64,000 bases of DNA from Streptomyces sp. CG1 (GCF_041080625.1 NZ_CP163518.1:4092001-4156000); one strand, 5' to 3'. Shown: positions 53,284-62,701, numbered from the stretch's first letter. Numbers and translations: made by a program. The notes: generated from the letters alone by a model not told the origin.

Positions 53284-54393
53284 TTATGCCGCGTACAGGT
53301 CCCGTCGCTCCCGGGTGAACCGGCGCAGCGCGTCCGGCAGGGGTGCGATGCCGATTCCGGGGCCGTCCGGGACCGGCAGATGGCCGTCCACCAGGACGAA
53401 CGGCTCGGTGATGTCCTCGGCGAAGTAGCGGGCGGAGGCGGAGGTGTCCCCCGGGAGGGTGCAGCCGGGCAGGGCGGCCAGGGCCAGATTGGGGGCGCGG
53501 CCGACGCCCGTCTCCAGCATGCCGCCGCACCACACCGGGACGCCGTGCGCGCGCGCCACGTCGTGGACCCGGCGCGCCTCCAGATAGCCACCGACCCGGG
53601 CGGGTTTCACGTTCACCACCCGGCAGGCGTCCAGCGCGATCGCGGCGGCCGTGTCGCGGGCGTGGTGCAGGGACTCGTCCAGGCAGACCGGCGTGCGCAG
53701 CCGCTGCTGGAGCAGAGCGTGCGCATGCAGGTTGTTCTCCTCCAGCGGCTCCTCGATCAGCAGCAGCCCGAACTCGTCCAGCCGCCGCAGCTGCTCGGCG
53801 TCCGCGAGTGTGTAGGCGGTGTTGGCGTCGACCTGGAGGGGGAGCGCATCGCCGAAGCGGTCGCGGACCGCCCGGACCGGGCCGACGTCCCATCCCGGTT
53901 CGATCTTGAGCTTGATCCGGACGTACCCCTCGGCCAGGTAGCGCTCCACGTCGTCCAGCAGCTCCGGGATCGAGTCCTTGATGCCGACCGACACCCCGGC
54001 CGGCACCCGGTCCCGTACGGCGCCCAGATAGGTCGCGAGCGGCATGCCGTACGACCGCAGCTCGGCGTCCAGCAGGGCCGTCTCCAGGGCCGCCTTCGCC
54101 AGCTCGTGGCCCTTGATCCCCGCCAGGGCGTCAGCGAGCACGGCCGTGGTGAGGTGCGGGAGGGCGGCCATGCGCGGGATCAGGAAGTCGCGCAGCACGA
54201 TCTCGGCGCCGGCGACGAACTCCGAGCAGTACAGCGGCTCGGGGTCGGCGGCGAACTCCGACCAGCCCTCGGCCACGTCCGTGACGAGGTGCAGCAGGAA
54301 GGTGTCCTTCGTCGTCATCGTCCCGAAGGACGTGCGGAAGGGCGTGACCAGCGGGATCGCCACGTGCACGATCTCGACGCGCTCCAGTTTCAC
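53284..54393 (-). CDS. N-acylamino-acid racemase / o-succinylbenzoate synthase-type enolase
   Basis: A 369-residue enolase-superfamily enzyme. The catalytic residues fall at Lys161/Lys163 (K-L-K), Asp189, Glu214, Asp239 and Lys263, the numbering of the well-known Amycolatopsis N-acylamino-acid racemase. It interconverts N-acyl (N-succinyl) D- and L-amino acids; the fold also supports o-succinylbenzoate synthesis (MenC). Its GTG overlaps the stop of the GNAT gene (GTGA), which favours the racemase role. No other menaquinone genes are nearby. Confidence 0.93.
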   Translation of the reverse strand: MKLERVEIVHVAIPLVTPFRTSFGTMTTKDTFLLHLVTDVAEGWSEFAADPEPLYCSEFVAGAEIVLRDFLIPRMAALPHLTTAVLADALAGIKGHELAKAALETALLDAELRSYGMPLATYLGAVRDRVPAGVSVGIKDSIPELLDDVERYLAEGYVRIKLKIEPGWDVGPVRAVRDRFGDALPLQVDANTAYTLADAEQLRRLDEFGLLLIEEPLEENNLHAHALLQQRLRTPVCLDESLHHARDTAAAIALDACRVVNVKPARVGGYLEARRVHDVARAHGVPVWCGGMLETGVGRAPNLALAALPGCTLPGDTSASARYFAEDITEPFVLVDGHLPVPDGPGIGIAPLPDALRRFTRERRDLYAA

Positions 54394-55157
54394 GCGCCCT
54401 CCTCCGTCCGGGTCAGCGTGTACCAGCCGTCGCGGGACATCCCGGTGGCCCGGAACCCTTCCCCGAAGGCCGTCAGCAGCACCTCGCGCACGGCGTGCCG
54501 CCAGCGCAGCGCCAGCACCGGGTCGGCGGCGCGCAGCTTCACCACGTCCTCGGGCACCCGGCACCAGAGGTGCCGCTCGTCCCTGCGGGCCAGGGGATCG
54601 CCGTCGGGGGCGGCGGCGGTGACCGGCCCCCGCGGTTCGACGTCGTACGACGGTGCCGGCACGCTCGCCTCCGAGGTCGCACCCAGCTCCCAGGTCACCG
54701 TCAGGCGGTCGCTCTCGTCGCCGTCGTTCACGCCGTCGGTCATGGGGCCGTAGAAGTCGACCAGGTACTCCGTGCCGGTGGCGCCCAGCTTGGCCAGGTT
54801 GAAGCGGGCGTTGCGGCCGACCAGCGGGTCGAAGGTCCAGCGCATCGTGCGGGCGCCCAGGCCGACGGCCCAGTCCCGCTGGGCCAGCTTCACGGCGTGC
54901 CCGAGCCCTCGCTCGGCGGCGGCGACCAGCGAGTACGTGCCGTGGTCGGCGCCGAGCACGGCGACGGAGGCTCCGGCGAGCCGCTGTCCGTCGTACGCCG
55001 CGTGGACCGCGCCGCCGGCGTGCACCAGGCTGTGCAGGACCTCGGCCGGGTAGGGCGGCGCGGTGCGGGGCGTCTGCCAGACGTCGCTGAAGTAGCCGGC
55101 CACGGCCGCGAGGGAGGCGACGTCGTGGACGGTACGGATGGTGACTCCTGCTGTCAT
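54390..55157 (-). CDS. GNAT-family N-acyltransferase
   Basis: A 255-residue GNAT-fold protein without strong similarity to characterised enzymes by eye. Seen are V-A-A-A-E-R-G-L-G-H-A-V-K (an acyl-CoA loop candidate) and M-R-W-T-F-D-P-L-V-G-R-N-A-R-F-N. It is translationally coupled to the racemase, and an M20 deacylase lies nearby. In the known Geobacillus pathway a GNAT enzyme N-succinylates D-amino acids before racemisation, and this is its likely role. ATG 55157 is chosen; a longer frame exists. Divergent from the PucR regulator gene. Confidence 0.82.
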   Translation of the reverse strand: MTAGVTIRTVHDVASLAAVAGYFSDVWQTPRTAPPYPAEVLHSLVHAGGAVHAAYDGQRLAGASVAVLGADHGTYSLVAAAERGLGHAVKLAQRDWAVGLGARTMRWTFDPLVGRNARFNLAKLGATGTEYLVDFYGPMTDGVNDGDESDRLTVTWELGATSEASVPAPSYDVEPRGPVTAAAPDGDPLARRDERHLWCRVPEDVVKLRAADPVLALRWRHAVREVLLTAFGEGFRATGMSRDGWYTLTRTEEGA

Positions 55158-55258
55158 GGCACGAGTCTCGAAGGAGCCGGGCCCGGGTGTGTTGTGCGAG
55201 CGGCCAAGGCATGCGTACGTTCGTTTCACCATCCGCCAACAGCCCGCAGAGGACCTTC

Positions 55259-56812
55259 ATGGACGCCTGCACCCTCGGTGACCTCCTCGACGTCGTCGGC
55301 GGCCCCGCCCTGCGCCTGCACACGGCCCCCGCCGGGCAGGCCGTACCGGTCACGGAGGCGGTCCTGTACGACGGTCATGTCCCGCTCCCCCGGCTGCCCG
55401 GCGCGCTGTTGCTGGCGGTCGGCGTGCCGGCGGACCGGGCCGCGCCGCTGCTGCGGGCGGCGGCGGAGGCCGGGCTGACCGGGGTGGTGGTGCGCGGTGC
55501 GGACGGGCCGGTCGCGGAGGCGGAGGCGCACGGCGTGGCCCTGCTGTCCGTCGCCGAGGACGCCGCCTGGCACCATGTGCATCTGCTGCTGGCCTCGGCC
55601 ATCGCCGCCCGGCCCACCGGCGCCGCCCCCGACAGCGGCCTCGGCGACCTGTTCGCGCTGGCCGACGCGATCGCGACGGCGACCGGCGGCGCCACCGCCA
55701 TCGAGGACCCCCGGCAACGGCTCCTCGCCTACTCGACCGTCCCCGGCCAGCCGGTGGACGAGGACCGCCGGCAGGGCATCCTCGGCCGGCAGGTACCGGC
55801 CAGCACGGAGAACACCGAGCAGTACCGGCGGCTGTTCGCCACCGACCGCCCGATCGGGCTGCCCGCGCTGTCCGCCGGTGACCTGCCGCGCCTCGCGATG
55901 CCGGTGCGGGCCGGCGGGGAGACGCTCGGTTCGGTGTGGGTGATCGACGGCGGCTCGCTCGCCCCGGACGCCGAGGACACCCTCGCCCAGGGCGCCTCCA
56001 CGGCCGCCCTGCTCCTGCTGCGGGCCCGCGCGGCCCGGGAACTGGCCCGGCACCAGGGCGGCGAACTGCTGCGCCGGCTGCTGGACGGCACGGCGGCGGA
56101 CGCGGCAACGGCCGCCGAGCGGCTGGGAGTTGCCGGGCCCGCCCGGGTGGCGGCCTTCGTGCTGGACTCCGCTGCCGGCGTCCCGGACACCGAGCGCACG
56201 GCGCTGCGCCTGCTGGACGTCGTACGGCTGCAGTGCGAGGCCCGCTACGGGCGGCACGCGGGCGTACTGGTCGACCGGGTGGTGTACGCGGTGCTGCCCG
56301 GCCCCGGAGAACGGCATCGCACGCTCGCCGGGGACATCGCGGCGCGGGCCGGGCAGGCGCTGCGGGTACCGGTGCGGGCGGCGCTCGGCGAGGTCGTACC
56401 GGACGCGGCGGGGCTCGCGGACTCGCGGGCGGACGCGGACCTGGTGCTGCGGGTACTGGACGCGGAGCTGCCGGTGGCCACGGTGGACGAGGTGAGGGCG
56501 CGCGTCACCCTCCTGCGCCTGTCCGAAGTGATGGGCGAGCGGCGCGAGTTGAGCGCGGGTGCCTGGCGGCGGGTGCTCGCGTACGACGCCGGGCACGGCA
56601 CCGAGTACGCGCGCACGCTCGTCTCCTGGTTCGACGCGGGCTGCGACATGGCGGGCGCGGCGAAACTCCTCGCCGTGCACCCCAACACCTGCCGCTACCG
56701 GCTCAGACAGCTCCAGCAGCACGCCGGGGTCGATCTGGACGACCCCGACGAACGGCTGGTGCTATGGCTGCAGTTGCGGGCGCTGGCCGGCCTCAGCTCA
56801 GCCACGCCCTGA
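55259..56812 (+). CDS. PucR/CdaR-family transcriptional regulator
   Basis: A 517-residue regulator: an N-terminal PucR-like domain (T-L-G-D-L-L-D-V-V-G-G), a GAF-like middle, a GGDEF-derived CdaR-type part, and a C-terminal PucR HTH (A-A-K-L-L-A-V-H-P-N-T-C-R-Y-R-L-R-Q-L). Such proteins control uptake and breakdown of purines, amino acids or related nitrogen compounds. It faces the GNAT-racemase operon on one side and its 3' end overlaps the M20 gene by 20 bases on the other, so it is the probable local regulator. Confidence 0.9.
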   Translation: MDACTLGDLLDVVGGPALRLHTAPAGQAVPVTEAVLYDGHVPLPRLPGALLLAVGVPADRAAPLLRAAAEAGLTGVVVRGADGPVAEAEAHGVALLSVAEDAAWHHVHLLLASAIAARPTGAAPDSGLGDLFALADAIATATGGATAIEDPRQRLLAYSTVPGQPVDEDRRQGILGRQVPASTENTEQYRRLFATDRPIGLPALSAGDLPRLAMPVRAGGETLGSVWVIDGGSLAPDAEDTLAQGASTAALLLLRARAARELARHQGGELLRRLLDGTAADAATAAERLGVAGPARVAAFVLDSAAGVPDTERTALRLLDVVRLQCEARYGRHAGVLVDRVVYAVLPGPGERHRTLAGDIAARAGQALRVPVRAALGEVVPDAAGLADSRADADLVLRVLDAELPVATVDEVRARVTLLRLSEVMGERRELSAGAWRRVLAYDAGHGTEYARTLVSWFDAGCDMAGAAKLLAVHPNTCRYRLRQLQQHAGVDLDDPDERLVLWLQLRALAGLSSATP

Positions 56813-57863
56813 GCCCGGCCTCACACCGCTCGAGGTGCGCGACGGGGACGTACTCCCCCGCCGTGTGGGCGAGGGACGGGTCCCCGGGGCCGTAGTTGAG
56901 CGCGGGCACGCCCAGCGCGGCGAACCGGGCGACGTCCGTCCAGCCGAGCTTGGGCCGTGGCTCGGCCCCGAGCGCGGTGACGAGCCCGCCGATCAGGTCG
57001 AGGTGGGGCAGCGCCCCGGCGACGACCTCCGTGACGCGGACCTCGTACTCCGGGAAGAGGGCGCGTACGTACGCCTCCGCCTCCTCGGCTGAACGGCTCG
57101 GCGCGAAGCGGCAGTTGACGGTGACGACACACTCGTCGGGTACGACGTTCCCGGCGACCCCGGCCCGCACGGCGACGGCGCTGAGCCCTTCCCGGTACTC
57201 CAGCCCGTCGACCACGACCCGCTCCGCCCGGTGCGCGTCGAGCCGCCGCAGCACCTCACCGGCCTTGTGGGCGGCGTTGACGCCCTGCCAGGCGCGGGCG
57301 GTGTGGGCGCGGGCACCCTCGACCACGATGTCGGCGGTGAGGATGCCCTGGCAGCCGGCCTCCACGCCCGCGTCGGAGGGCTCCATGAGGATGGCGAGCC
57401 CGGCGTCGGCGAGCAGGTCTGGCCGCTCGGCACCGATGCGGCGGAGCCCGTTCCGGTCCCCCTCGACCTCCTCGCACTCGTAGAAGACGTAGGTGAGATC
57501 GCGGACGGGCGCGGGCACGGTGGCGGCCAGCCGCAGCGCCACGGCGACCCCGCCCTTCATGTCACAGGCACCGAGCCCGTGCACACGGCCGTCGGCGAGC
57601 CGCGACGGAAGGTTCCCGGCGGCCGGCACGGTGTCCAAGTGCCCGGCGATCAGGGCGCGTTCGGGGCGACCCAGCCCGGTGCGGGCGACGACGGAGTTGC
57701 CGACCCGCTCGACGGTGAGATGGGGCAGGCCGCGCAGGGCGGTGTCGACGGCGTCCGCGATGACGTCCTCCCGCCCGCTCTCGGAGGGCAGGTCGACGAG
57801 GGCACGGGTGAGGGTGACGACGTCGGCGGTGAGGTCGAGGGCAGGGGCGGCGGGGGTGATCAT
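56793..57863 (-). CDS. M20 family N-acylamino-acid deacylase (DapE-like)
   Basis: A 356-residue zinc peptidase. Metal ligands appear as His in I-A-G-H-L-D-T-V, Asp in A-C-D-M-K-G-G, and Glu in E-C-E-E-V-E-G; a dimerisation domain lies between. It resembles succinyl-diaminopimelate desuccinylase (DapE), and desuccinylation of N-succinyl-L-amino acids, the last step of the D- to L- pathway, is also possible. ATG 57863 overlaps the permease stop (ATGA). It is not established whether lysine biosynthesis or amino-acid recycling is the main role. Confidence 0.88.
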   Translation of the reverse strand: MITPAAPALDLTADVVTLTRALVDLPSESGREDVIADAVDTALRGLPHLTVERVGNSVVARTGLGRPERALIAGHLDTVPAAGNLPSRLADGRVHGLGACDMKGGVAVALRLAATVPAPVRDLTYVFYECEEVEGDRNGLRRIGAERPDLLADAGLAILMEPSDAGVEAGCQGILTADIVVEGARAHTARAWQGVNAAHKAGEVLRRLDAHRAERVVVDGLEYREGLSAVAVRAGVAGNVVPDECVVTVNCRFAPSRSAEEAEAYVRALFPEYEVRVTEVVAGALPHLDLIGGLVTALGAEPRPKLGWTDVARFAALGVPALNYGPGDPSLAHTAGEYVPVAHLERCEAGLRAWLS

Positions 57864-59296
57864 GCGGGGTCTTCCTGGAGTGCGGGGGCTGCCTGGGAGG
57901 TGTTGAGCTTGGAGTGCCGGATGCCGTAGAGGCCGTAGACGACGAGCCCGGCCGCCAGCCACGCGCCGAACGCGATCCAGGTGCCGGCGCCCAGGCTGCC
58001 CAGCATGTAGACGCAGAAGCCGACGCCGAGGAGGGGTGTGACGGGCGAGAACGGCACCCGGAAGGAGCGCGGGGTGTCGGGGCTGCGCCGCCGCAGCAGT
58101 ACGACTGCCAGGTTGACCAGCATGAACGCGAACAGTGTGCCGATGCTGGTGGCGTCGGCGAGGCTGCCGAGCGGCACGAGGGCGGCGAGGACCGCGATGA
58201 AGCCGGACACGATCACGGTGTTGGCGCGGGGCACGCCGGTACGCGGATGCACCTTGGCGAACAGCGGCGGCACGAGCCCGTCCCGGGCCATCGCGAAGAG
58301 GATGCGGATCTGCCCGTACTGCACGGTGAGCACCACGCTGGTGGTGGCGACGACCGCGCCGACGGACAGCAGGACCGGCCACAGGCTCCCGCCCCCGACG
58401 GACCGTACGAGCACCTCGCTGAGCGTGGCCTCGGTGCCCGCGAACTGCTTCCACGGCATGGCTCCGAGCGCGGCGACCGCGACGAGGACGTACAGGGCGG
58501 TGACGAGGACAAGGGACAGGATGATGGCGCGCGGCAGGTCCCGCTGCGGATTTCGGGCCTCCTCCCCCGCGGTGGAGGCGGCGTCGAACCCGATGTAGGA
58601 GAAGAAGAGGGAGGCCGCTCCGGCGCTCATGCCGGCGGCGCCGAGCGGGAACAGAGGGTGGAAGTTCCCGGCCCGGAAGGCGGTGAAGGCGACGGCACAG
58701 AAGAGGACGAGGGCCGCGATCTTGACGCCGACCATGATCGTGTTGGCGACGGCGCTCTCCCGGGCGCCGCGCAGCAGGACGACCATGGCGAGTACGACGA
58801 TGAGGGCGGCGGGGATGTTGAGGGTGCCGCCGGCGCCGGGCGGCGCGCTGAGCGAGTCGGGGAGGGTGACCCCCAAGGTGAGGTCGAGCAGCTCATTGAC
58901 GTACTGCCCCCAGCCCACGGCGACTGCGGCCACGGACACCCCGTACTCCAGGATCAGACACCACCCGCACACCCAGGCGACCAGCTCGCCGAGGGTGGCG
59001 TAGGCATAGCTGTAGGAGGATCCCGAGCCGGGGATCATGCCGGCCAGCTCGGCGTACGACAGCGCCGAGAACAGGGCGGTGACGCCGGCCAGCACGAAGG
59101 AGACGACGACGGCGGGGCCCGCCTCCGGCACGGCCTGGCCGAGCACCACGAAGATCCCGGTGCCGAGGGTGGCACCCACGCTGAGCAGTGTGAGCTGAGC
59201 CACACCCATACTCCGCCGCAGCTGGCTGCCGTCGGCTTCACCGACCAGTGCGTCCACCGTTTGCCGCCGGGTGAGCCGACGTCTTGTTGCCTCCAC
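57860..59296 (-). CDS. APC-family amino-acid permease (cationic amino acid type)
   Basis: A 478-residue transporter with about 12-14 helices. The CAT-type pattern is seen: G-A-T-L-G-T-G-I-F-V-V-L-G, S-Y-A-E-L-A-G-M-I-P-G-S-G-S-S-Y, and F-F-S-Y-I-G-F-D-A-A-S-T. Its stop overlaps the deacylase gene's start (ATGA), so the pair is co-translated. It probably brings in (or exports) the amino acid processed by the local pathway. GTG start; no strong binding site visible. Confidence 0.91.
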   Translation of the reverse strand: MEATRRRLTRRQTVDALVGEADGSQLRRSMGVAQLTLLSVGATLGTGIFVVLGQAVPEAGPAVVVSFVLAGVTALFSALSYAELAGMIPGSGSSYSYAYATLGELVAWVCGWCLILEYGVSVAAVAVGWGQYVNELLDLTLGVTLPDSLSAPPGAGGTLNIPAALIVVLAMVVLLRGARESAVANTIMVGVKIAALVLFCAVAFTAFRAGNFHPLFPLGAAGMSAGAASLFFSYIGFDAASTAGEEARNPQRDLPRAIILSLVLVTALYVLVAVAALGAMPWKQFAGTEATLSEVLVRSVGGGSLWPVLLSVGAVVATTSVVLTVQYGQIRILFAMARDGLVPPLFAKVHPRTGVPRANTVIVSGFIAVLAALVPLGSLADATSIGTLFAFMLVNLAVVLLRRRSPDTPRSFRVPFSPVTPLLGVGFCVYMLGSLGAGTWIAFGAWLAAGLVVYGLYGIRHSKLNTSQAAPALQEDPA

Positions 59297-59459
59297 CGTG
59301 GTGTTCCCTCCGCCTTGGGGCTGTTTGGCCCCTGATGATGCGGAGGTATTGGGGTGGCGGGGTGAGCGGATCGGCTAAAGGTGCGGGTTGGTTTTTGGCT
59401 GGATGAGCAAAGGGGGCGGGGGCATCGTCGAGTGCGGGTGACGAGTGCGGGTGAGTGGG

Positions 59460-59520
59460 GGCTGGTCGCGCCCACGCGGCGGAGCCGCATATCCAACGCG
59501 GCCCCGCGCCCCTTGGGGAA
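59460..59520. repeat. Streptomyces-type GC-rich intergenic repeat
   Basis: The stretch with CGCGGCGGAGCCGCATATC followed by GCGGCCCCGCGCCCCTTGGGG has the form of a repeat often seen between Streptomyces genes. It contains the inverted repeat GCGGC-GGA-GCCGC. It lies between the permease and IclR-type genes. Confidence 0.45.
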
Positions 59521-59535
59521 CCGCGGTGCCGTCCG

Positions 59536-60177
59536 TCAGCGCAGGGCCTCGGCGACCTCGCGGGCCGCTTCGACGACCCTCGGCCCGACCCGCTCCGGCA
59601 CGGAGTCCGCCAGCATCACCACACCCACGCTGCCCTCGACTCCTGTGACCCCGACCAAGGGCGCCGCCGCCCCGCTCGCCCCGGCCTCCAGCTCCCCGTG
59701 CGTGAGGGTGTAACCAGGCCCCTCGGCCGGCGACTGCCGGGCGGCCAGGATCGCCCGGCCCGCGGCCCCCCGGTCCAGTGGATGCCGGAACCCGGCCCGG
59801 TATGCCACGTGATAGTCGGTCCATGTCGGTTCGACCACGGCGACGGCCAGTGCCTCCGTGCCGTCCACCAACGTCAGATGCGCCGTCGCGCCTATGTCCT
59901 CGGCGAGCGACCTGAGCGCCGGCAACGCGGCCTCCCGCACCAGGGGATGCACCTGCCGCCCGAGCCGCAGCACCCCGAGCCCGACCCGGGCCCGTCCGCC
60001 CAAGTCACGCCGTACGAGCGCGTGTTGCTCCAGCGTGGCGAGCAACCGGTACACCACGGTACGGTTCACGCCCAGCTTCGTGGACAGCTCGGTGACGGTC
60101 AGCCCGTGGTCGGTGTCGGCCAGCAGCTTGAGGACACGCAGTCCCCGGTCGAGCGTCTGAGAGGTCTCCGCGGTCAC
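59536..60177 (-). CDS. IclR-family transcriptional regulator
   Basis: A 213-residue regulator: N-terminal winged HTH (L-T-V-T-E-L-S-T-K-L-G-V-N-R-T-V-V-Y-R-L-L) and a C-terminal ligand-binding domain (A-T-A-H-L-T-L-V-D-G-T-E-A-L). GTG 60177 is chosen because AAGGAG is eight bases upstream; GTG 60186 would leave no space for it. It may control the adjacent permease/deacylase operon, but no binding site was identified. Confidence 0.91.
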   Translation of the reverse strand: MTAETSQTLDRGLRVLKLLADTDHGLTVTELSTKLGVNRTVVYRLLATLEQHALVRRDLGGRARVGLGVLRLGRQVHPLVREAALPALRSLAEDIGATAHLTLVDGTEALAVAVVEPTWTDYHVAYRAGFRHPLDRGAAGRAILAARQSPAEGPGYTLTHGELEAGASGAAAPLVGVTGVEGSVGVVMLADSVPERVGPRVVEAAREVAEALR

Positions 60178-60556
60178 GACGCCCACTCCTTTGGTGGTGA
60201 GGTCGGCGGCCCCCTGAGCGGCGAATGCGTCACCGAGTCCCGTCGGCGACGCGCTTCAGAGGCCGCCGATCGACAGGACGGCCCGGCGGCTCCGGGCCAA
60301 GTCGCTTCACGGCTGCGCTCCGCGGCGGCGCTGCCACGGGGCGTGTGCGTAGCGGGACAGTAGCGAAGCAGGTTCGCTGAGCGGAAGTCTCAGTCCAGAA
60401 TCCGGGCAAGACCAGTTCCGGCCTGCTGCGATTCGTCCGGATACGGGGTCCGGGGCGGAGCCCCGTGGCGGCAAGCTCTTGACCCACAGAGGCAGGCGGG
60501 CCTTGACCCCCAGAGGCAGGCGGGCGGGGGAGAGAATCGCCGAACCCAGCGGAGCG
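60178..60556. other. Non-coding gap with short repeats
   Basis: About 380 bases between two minus-strand genes, without a supported gene. It contains the inverted repeat GGGGTCCGGGGCGGAGCCCC (about 60446-60465, common between Streptomyces genes) and a 23-bp direct repeat, CTTGACCC(A/C)CAGAGGCAGGCGGG, at 60478-60500 and 60502-60524. Confidence 0.5.
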
Positions 60557-62356
60557 TCACCGCATGCGCGTGGCCCACTCCTGCACCTTGGCGATCCGCT
60601 GCCGCAGCTGCCCCGCCGTGGCCTCGGCACTGGGCGGCCCCCCGCACACCCGCCGCAACTCGGTGTGGATCACCCCGTGCGGCTTGCCGCTCTGGTGGAC
60701 GTACGCGCCGACCATCGTGTTGAGCTGCTTGCGCAGCTCCATCATCTCCTTGTGGCTGACCACCGGCCGCCGCTCGGCGGGCAGCTCCAGCAGGTCGGCC
60801 TCGGCGTCCGGCTTCTTGCGGCTGTGCGCTATCTGCCGGGCCTGCCGCTTCTGCAGCAGCATCTGCACCTGATCGGGCTCCAGCAGCCCCGGAATCCCGA
60901 GGTAGTCCTGCTCCTCCTCGCTCCCGGGGTGGGCCTGCATGCCGAACTCGGCGCCGTCGTACAACACCCGGTCGAAGACGGCGTCGGACTCCAGCGCCTC
61001 GAACGGCAGCATGTCCTGCTCGCCGGTGTCCTCGTCCTGCTGCTTGTTCGCCTCCTCCATCTCCTTCTCGGATTCGGCGTACGGGTCCTCCTCGCCCTCC
61101 TTCTTCGGCTTGTCGAGGGCGTGGTCCCGTTCCTTCTCCATCTCGTTGGCGAAGGTCAGCAGGTCAGGGACGGTCGGCAGGAAGACGGAGGCGGTCTCGC
61201 CGCGGCGCCGGGACCGTACGAACCGCCCGACGGCCTGTGCGAAGAACAGCGGAGTCGAAATGGTGGTGGCATACACCCCGACCGCGAGCCGCGGCACGTC
61301 GACGCCCTCGGACACCATCCGCACGGCGACCATCCACCGGTCGGTGCCGGCGCTGAACTCGTCGATCCTGTTCGAGGCGCCGGCGTCGTCGGACAGCACG
61401 AGCGTGGCCTTCGTACCGGTGATCTCGCGGATCAGCTTGGCGTAGGCGCGGGCGGAGTCCTGGTCGGAGGCGATGACGAGGGCACCGGCGTCCGGGATGG
61501 CCTTGCGGACCTCGGTCAGCCGCAGGTCGGCGGCGCGCAGCACGCTCGGCATCCAGTCGCCGCGCGGGTCGAGCGCCGTACGCCAGGCCTGGCTGATCGC
61601 ATCCTTGGTCATCGGCTCGCCGAGGCGGGCGGCGACCTCGTCACCGGCCTTCGTACGCCAGCGCATGTTGCCGCTGTAGGAGAGGAAGATGACCGGCCGG
61701 ACGACCCCGTCCGACAAGGCGGACCCATACCCGTACGTGTAGTCGGCGGCGGACCGCCGGATACCGGCGTTGTCCTCCTCGTACGTCACGAAGGGGATGG
61801 GGTTGGTGTCGGACCGGAACGGCGTACCGGTGAGCGCGAGGCGGCGCGTGGCGGGCTCGAACGCCTCCAGACAGGCCTCGCCCCAGGACTTGGAGTCACC
61901 GGCGTGATGGATCTCGTCGAGGATGACGAGGGTCTTGCGCTGCTCCACGCGATTGCGGTGCAGCATGGGCCGCACGCCGACACCCGCGTAGGTGACGGCG
62001 ACCCCGTCGTACTCCCGGCCGAGCGGGCCCGCGCTGTATTCGGGGTCGAGCTTGATCCCGATCCGGGCCGCCGCCTCCGCCCACTGCTTCTTCAGATGCT
62101 CGGTCGGCGCGACCACGGTCACCTGCTGCACGACGTGGTGGTGCAGCAGCCAGGAGGCGAGCGTCAGCGCGAAGGTGGTCTTGCCGGCGCCGGGCGTGGC
62201 GACGGCCAGGAAGTCGCGCGGCTGCTCCTGGACGTACTTCTCCATCGCCCCCTGCTGCCAGGCACGCAGCTTGCTGGCGGTACCCCAAGGGGCCCGCCCG
62301 GGGAAGGCGGGCGAGAGGTGGTGCGAGTGCGCGGAGGAAGCGGCGGTGGTAGTCAC
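60557..62356 (-). CDS. DEAD/DEAH-box (superfamily 2) helicase
   Basis: A 599-residue helicase-type ATPase. Motif I A-T-P-G-A-G-K-T-T, motif II L-D-E-I-H-H, motif III L-T-G-T-P-F-R, and motif VI region Q-A-V-G-R-F-V-R-S-R-R are visible. A charged insertion rich in Glu/Lys (about 430-480) and a C-terminal tail follow. The build resembles type III restriction/RAD25-like helicases without a nuclease domain. Its target is unknown; it occurs widely in Streptomyces and is probably a general DNA or RNA helicase. Confidence 0.9.
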   Translation of the reverse strand: MTTTAASSAHSHHLSPAFPGRAPWGTASKLRAWQQGAMEKYVQEQPRDFLAVATPGAGKTTFALTLASWLLHHHVVQQVTVVAPTEHLKKQWAEAAARIGIKLDPEYSAGPLGREYDGVAVTYAGVGVRPMLHRNRVEQRKTLVILDEIHHAGDSKSWGEACLEAFEPATRRLALTGTPFRSDTNPIPFVTYEEDNAGIRRSAADYTYGYGSALSDGVVRPVIFLSYSGNMRWRTKAGDEVAARLGEPMTKDAISQAWRTALDPRGDWMPSVLRAADLRLTEVRKAIPDAGALVIASDQDSARAYAKLIREITGTKATLVLSDDAGASNRIDEFSAGTDRWMVAVRMVSEGVDVPRLAVGVYATTISTPLFFAQAVGRFVRSRRRGETASVFLPTVPDLLTFANEMEKERDHALDKPKKEGEEDPYAESEKEMEEANKQQDEDTGEQDMLPFEALESDAVFDRVLYDGAEFGMQAHPGSEEEQDYLGIPGLLEPDQVQMLLQKRQARQIAHSRKKPDAEADLLELPAERRPVVSHKEMMELRKQLNTMVGAYVHQSGKPHGVIHTELRRVCGGPPSAEATAGQLRQRIAKVQEWATRMR

Positions 62357-62587
62357 GGTCTCCGTTTTGTATGAGGTGCTCGGCTACGTATGACAACCGG
62401 GCCACCCTACCGGCGCCGCCCCACCCGCCACCCCCGGACGAGCCCGGGTACCCCACGGGTGGGACCCACGTCACAACCACCGGCTCGTGCACGCCTTTCA
62501 TGAACGCCGTATGGCAGTCCCATTGCAGCCCCGCCGGTCCCCTTGAGTCGCCCCGCACCCGCCCCATAGCGTCGTTCTCACGAACAC

Positions 62588-62659
62588 GGCCGTGTGCCCG
62601 AGTGGTTGAGGGGCTCGCCTGCAAAGCGAGTTACGTGGGTTCAATTCCCGCCACGGCCT
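62588..62659 (+). tRNA. tRNA-Cys (anticodon GCA)
   Basis: A cloverleaf with acceptor GGCCGTG/CACGGCC, anticodon stem CTCGC/GCGAG and loop CTGCAAA giving anticodon GCA, T arm GTGGG-TTCAATT-CCCGC, and discriminator T (U73), the identity base of tRNA-Cys. No CCA is encoded. It lies next to a helicase gene and just before a hairpin. Confidence 0.93.
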
Positions 62660-62664
62660 CTGGT

Positions 62665-62695
62665 AAGGGCGGCACCCTCGGCGGGTGTCGCCCTT
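62665..62695. terminator. Terminator after tRNA-Cys
   Basis: AAGGGCGGCACCC pairs with GGGTGTCGCCCTT (one G-T pair) around TCGGC, five bases after the tRNA. Also faces the end of the convergent SUKH-4 gene. Confidence 0.8.
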
Positions 62696-62701
62696 CTGGG
62701 T

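Noticed and set aside
60479..62374. A 631-codon frame antisense to the helicase gene
   Set aside because: No domain resemblance; codon pattern is the mirror of the helicase gene.
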